Shown in pieces: positions 56,191-60,000 of a stretch of 60,000 nucleotides of DNA. The notes beneath the pieces are model-generated. The model was not told the DNA's origin. It ran no database searches and saw nothing but the letters and a program-made list of their open reading frames with translations. The stretch's first letter is position 1; the number at the start of each line of letters is the position of its first letter. Position numbers and translations under genes: made by a program. Source of the DNA: Symsagittifera roscoffensis (Eukaryota > Xenacoelomorpha > Acoela > Convolutidae); NCBI RefSeq assembly GCF_963678635.1, contig NC_087067.1:23197547-23257546 (forward strand), written 5' to 3'.

Positions 56191-57554
56191 CGCAAACAGG
56201 ACACAGAAGGTTTGATTATGAAACATCCTTTCAGTAATGATCTCTACAAAAACGTTCCATATCCGTTGAAAAAATCACCATTAAGGCAAAATTATTGCTA
56301 GAGGAGGTGAGCAAAGGAGAAAAATGAATAAACACAGTTCCTGTGAATGAACGCAGTTCATTAAAGTCTTATTCGATAAATAGTTCAAACAAGTGTTATG
56401 CAACTATCCATTACATAATTTCAATGCTCTAGCATTTCTCTCAAACAAACAAAGAAAAAAACATTTTCAACAAATTTCATTACAATAACTGCAGTTGGAA
56501 AATTGTGCTAACTGCAAAAACAATATCTACTTTACTTCAAATTTATAATTCATACCGAGGCTTAGGAAAAAACACTTCAGTTATTTAGATTTATAGAGAA
56601 AAAAATGCATGAAAAATTGAATGAAAAAACATTCCTGAAAATAGTTTAGAAGTCAAAAGACAATTACAGAAAACATAAGGACGGACAAAATTATTTAAGC
56701 TAAAAAAGAGAAATCAATTTTTTCTCTAAAATTTGTGCTGTATCAGTTTTCCCATTTTAATTAAAAATTTCAGGAATTTGTAGAGTTTTGAATGTTCGAA
56801 GAAAATTGAAGAAGTAGTTTATCTAACCACAATCAAAAGAATAGTTCCAGAATTGAATGGACATTGAGAAATGAAGTAAAAATTCTGCCAAACACACCAG
56901 GGTAGACAAGCGTACAGACGAAAAAAAAATCGTTCACTGAACCATGTACACTTGAAAAAATTTGAGAGATCAATTTTTATGCCCCCGTGCGCAGACCATA
57001 ACCAATTGCAATATGAGGTATTTGAGCTGATACAAAACAGGCCTAAATCATGAACCCGAAAAAATATCGCAACTGAAAAATCTGCATGGATCATCGAGTT
57101 GGCAAATTTGAAAAGTCGAGACAGTTCCAAGAAACTATGCTCAAAAAAATTCTCCTAAACTATTTGGCCCAGTTAAATCAACCAAAAAACTGTTAAACTA
57201 GTTGTTCGCAGAGAAACACCAGATTTGAAAACCCAAGAAGTAACTAAGCATACTGAATCATTCAAATAGTAGTAAATCTTTGGTATCATTTTTAGACGCT
57301 CTTTTATTTCAAAGAATTGTCTCTTGCTTCTGTTTTTTTCCATTATTAAAAGGCCGACAAAACCCAACAGACAGCTTTTACACTCAATTTTTGCGAACAA
57401 GGAAACGAAAAGATACCCAAGTCAACCACTTAAAAACTTTGAAAAACCAACTGAGGATATAGGTATAAAAAAAATTGAGCTGTTGCGGAATCCTGCTAGC
57501 AGTTGAACTAAGCAAAAAAGCTCATTTACTGCTAACAATTGAGCTACCAGTTGA

Positions 57555-57800
57555 ACTACCGGCGATCTCAATTCTGCCAAATTACCACAAATTTCGATCT
57601 CAATTCCTGTCTCCAACTTAACCCCAAATTCGACATCATTTCCTGCCACCTTAAACCTAACTTCGATCTCAATTCTTGCCAGGTTGGAGCTCAATTCCTG
57701 CAAGGTTCGATCTCAATTCCTGTCTTACTTTAACTTCAATCTCAATTCCTGTCATTTTGACCTCAATTTCTGCAAATTCCTTCGATCTCAATTCCTTTCC
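57555..57800 (+). repeat. irregular minisatellite, TTCGATCTCAATTCCTG unit
   Basis: Variants of TCGATCTCAATTCCTG recur about eight to nine times with 7-20 bases between them. The plus-strand frames read FDLNSC-like repeats, a result of the repeat and not evidence of a gene. Confidence 0.75.
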
Positions 57801-59279
57801 ATCTCATTCCACGTCTCACTACTGGTCCAAAAAACAAATTTTTCTGTTTATTGAACTTCGCTTGCACAGTTTTGCGATACAAATGGTTCAGAACTATCAC
57901 GAATTGTCAGCTTCAAAAAACCGATTGAGAACTGTGGAGGTGCATGCAAGCATGAAAATTCTTACAAGATCATGGATTTTTCAAGAGGTTACTTGGCATG
58001 AAAAAAATAAATTCATTCTGGGTTGTGTCAGTTGGCTTTTTTCAAAAAGGAGGCTACGCTAATCAAGGCTTTTCTTTGAAAAAAAAAATAGCGAGCTAAA
58101 AAGATTTAATACCATTGGCTCATAGCTCGAAAACGAACATAGCAGAATCAGCCTTGAAAAAGTGCTTTTAAAAACAAAGGCAACAGCCAATTGAAAGTTT
58201 TGACCAAGAGGAAAAATTTTATACAGAGGCGAAGCGGAGCTTTGCACCAGTTGCGATAACCCACAATCATTAAAAAAGCATAAGTCAGGGAAAAAAATGA
58301 AAAATGTTTTTAAAAAATTAGGTGAACCAAAATTCTTGCATGTCTCGATAATTTTCGTATGTCTAAAACTAAAGAAACCTGTTTGGTACTTTTTGAATTT
58401 GTTACACTGATGCGGGACAAAATGCGCTATTTTAAAGATTGGACTTTGCCCAAAACCTTAGTTGTTTTTGTACTAAAATAAGTGAGAAGTCTGAAAATTT
58501 TCAAGATTTTGAAATTTCCCCGAAGACTAACTTTTTCGTTCACAAAAAATTAAGGAGTAGCCGCCTCTTCAGGAAAATTTTGTGCAACCTCTGCTTTCGC
58601 TTGATATTCTCATCTCAGATTTGATAGGGTAGTTTTTAGGAAAATTCAAAACTTTTTAAAAATGGTCAAAGCTTAAAAACTTGACTTTCCGAAGTTCGTA
58701 GTTTTTTTTCTGTTAGAACAGGACGTGGCTTGTTAAGTAGAGAAGACTCCTAAAATTGGGTTTCTCAATTGAACACTGAAGCTGAGAATTGTCACGGTAA
58801 TTTTCGAGAAGAGTAAGAAAAACTTGAAAAATGATTTCAGATTAAAGCTCTTTGAATTTCACGAACAGTTTATGAATTAGGTTTTTTAACAGAGGTGACG
58901 CGGCGCTTCGCACCACTTAGGACACAACAAAAGCTCAGCATTGCAAGCTAGCAAAAGCAAAATATGACGGAAATAACAAAATCGTTTAAAAAATGGTAAA
59001 AACAAACTAATTTCAGAAAATTGTCAAAAAACACAATCACCCGTATTACAAAACTTCAAACAATTACCCAGCTGCTACCCAGTCAACATCAAGAGGGTAG
59101 AAGCCTGTATAGTCGAAAAATTAAAAAATGCCATAGAAAACATTATCATGAAAAACTGTGAGCAATCAAGTTTTAACGGCACAAAATGAGGTATTTTACA
59201 TAAACATTTCGACGGGGACTCGAATTCAGACTTTCGGGTACAAACGCAACCGCTATATCTCTAGGCCAATTGAAAAGAA

Positions 59280-59700
59280 GTATCGAAGTTGCTAAGGTTC
59301 ACTGATTAAGCAACTTTTCTGAATTTCTTACTGATTTGTAAAAAAAAATTGTTTACGCGAAATAAGTCTTTTTCCCGATTAGAAGACACTTGCTCTCCTA
59401 AATGTAATAAAAATAAACCAATTTGAAAACTGGAACAATTTTTATTCCACTGGGAAATCTTGAAATTAAAATCCACTATCGAAACTAGATTTCGCGCCAT
59501 TTTTGCATTGGTAATTGGAGAGCCCAATTTACCCAAATTTTAGGCGTTGAATTTGAATGTAGCTCAAAAAAGCATATATAATCAAATGCATTCATAAAAG
59601 AATTAATATGTATGAATGCAATTCTAGTTATTCGAGCAACTTAAGACTCTAAAAAAATCCATCAACACGTATACAAGTGAAAATTTCAGTTCTTTTACAC
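59280..59700 (+). repeat. dispersed repeat family R1, copy
   Basis: Blocks ttccactgggaaatcttgaa, aatccactatcgaaact, gcgccatttttgc, ttggagagcccaattt and gtgaaaatttcagttctttt follow the family order and match the end of the 6060-6600 copy. Confidence 0.6.
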
Positions 59701-60000
59701 TTGATTAACCATTTGTCCTCTTTCAAAGCAAAAAAAAACAACAAGTAAAAATATAAATCTAACTAATTGACAGTTGGTTAAATATTAATGAAACCAAGAA
59801 AACCAAAAAAGATTTCTAAATTTTAAACTTTGAATTATTCTCAGCAATTTTTGAAACGAACATTACCAACTGCAATTTCAATTTTCTTTTAGTTGGCTTT
59901 GTTATAGAAACAGTTTATTTTTGAAAACTGGATCAATTACAATTTTATAGTCCGCTAGGAATCAAAATCAACTTTGAGACCAAAACTCATTTCCACTTTT

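Larger units (their letters stand above)
52184..60000. other. repeat-rich intergenic or intronic region, no confident gene
   Basis: R1 copies, three R3 hairpin motifs, gtgctac-type repeats at 53875-53940 and 54115-54180, and sequence related to 15100-15600 and to 13727-14100 cover much of it. One ambiguous frame is noted at 55800-56190. Confidence 0.55.

Noticed and set aside
1-60000. CRISPR arrays, operons, bacterial promoters or rRNA
   Set aside because: Nothing of the kind is present; regular short repeats are minisatellite or element-derived, and the gene structure is eukaryotic.

Overview
The window is eukaryotic and almost certainly metazoan. It is AT-rich, has a long spliced gene with GT-AG (and two GC-AG) introns, nuclear-type tRNA-Ser genes, an ESCRT-III gene, an endonuclease/RT LINE and a retrovirus-like LTR element. 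Species cannot be read from the sequence. The dense scatter of short non-autonomous repeats suggests a repeat-rich invertebrate genome.

Region 1-33270. At the left edge is the first coding exon of a CHMP2/CHMP3-type ESCRT-III gene (975-1163, minus), which runs off the window. A tRNA-Ser(TGA) follows at 1777-1858. From 32487 back to 2432 on the minus strand I assembled one gene of 24 coding exons (about 1727 codons). It rests on exon-by-exon splice sites whose phases agree at every junction and add up to an intact frame. I do not recognise the product; it is a largely disordered, Ser/Asn-rich protein with basic patches and an acidic WxxF-type motif. Its introns hold an intact LINE (21118-24892, minus) nested in the 3' end of an older, opposite-strand copy, a 372-bp hAT-like MITE, a 419-bp inverted-repeat element, fold-back elements, a second tRNA-Ser(TGA) copy, and many copies of dispersed repeats.

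Region 33271-52183 is one LTR retroelement of 18.9 kb on the plus strand. Its 410-bp LTRs look identical, so the insertion should be young. Order: LTR, primer-binding site, 1.7-kb structured leader, ORF0 with one in-frame TGA, a single 2740-codon Gag-Pol, two tiny overlapping membrane ORFs, a 378-codon open frame with no ATG, an 872-codon envelope glycoprotein, a Ser/Pro-rich ORF followed in the -1 frame by a 336-codon ORF, a 79-nt intron just after the last stop, a 3' non-coding tail, LTR. Adjacent ORFs overlap by a few bases (ATGA twice), and a splice donor lies 22 nt into gag. This resembles a complex-retrovirus expression plan and is the most unusual thing in the window.

Region 52184-60000 holds mostly dispersed repeats, a minisatellite and one ambiguous possible exon; no confident gene was found there.
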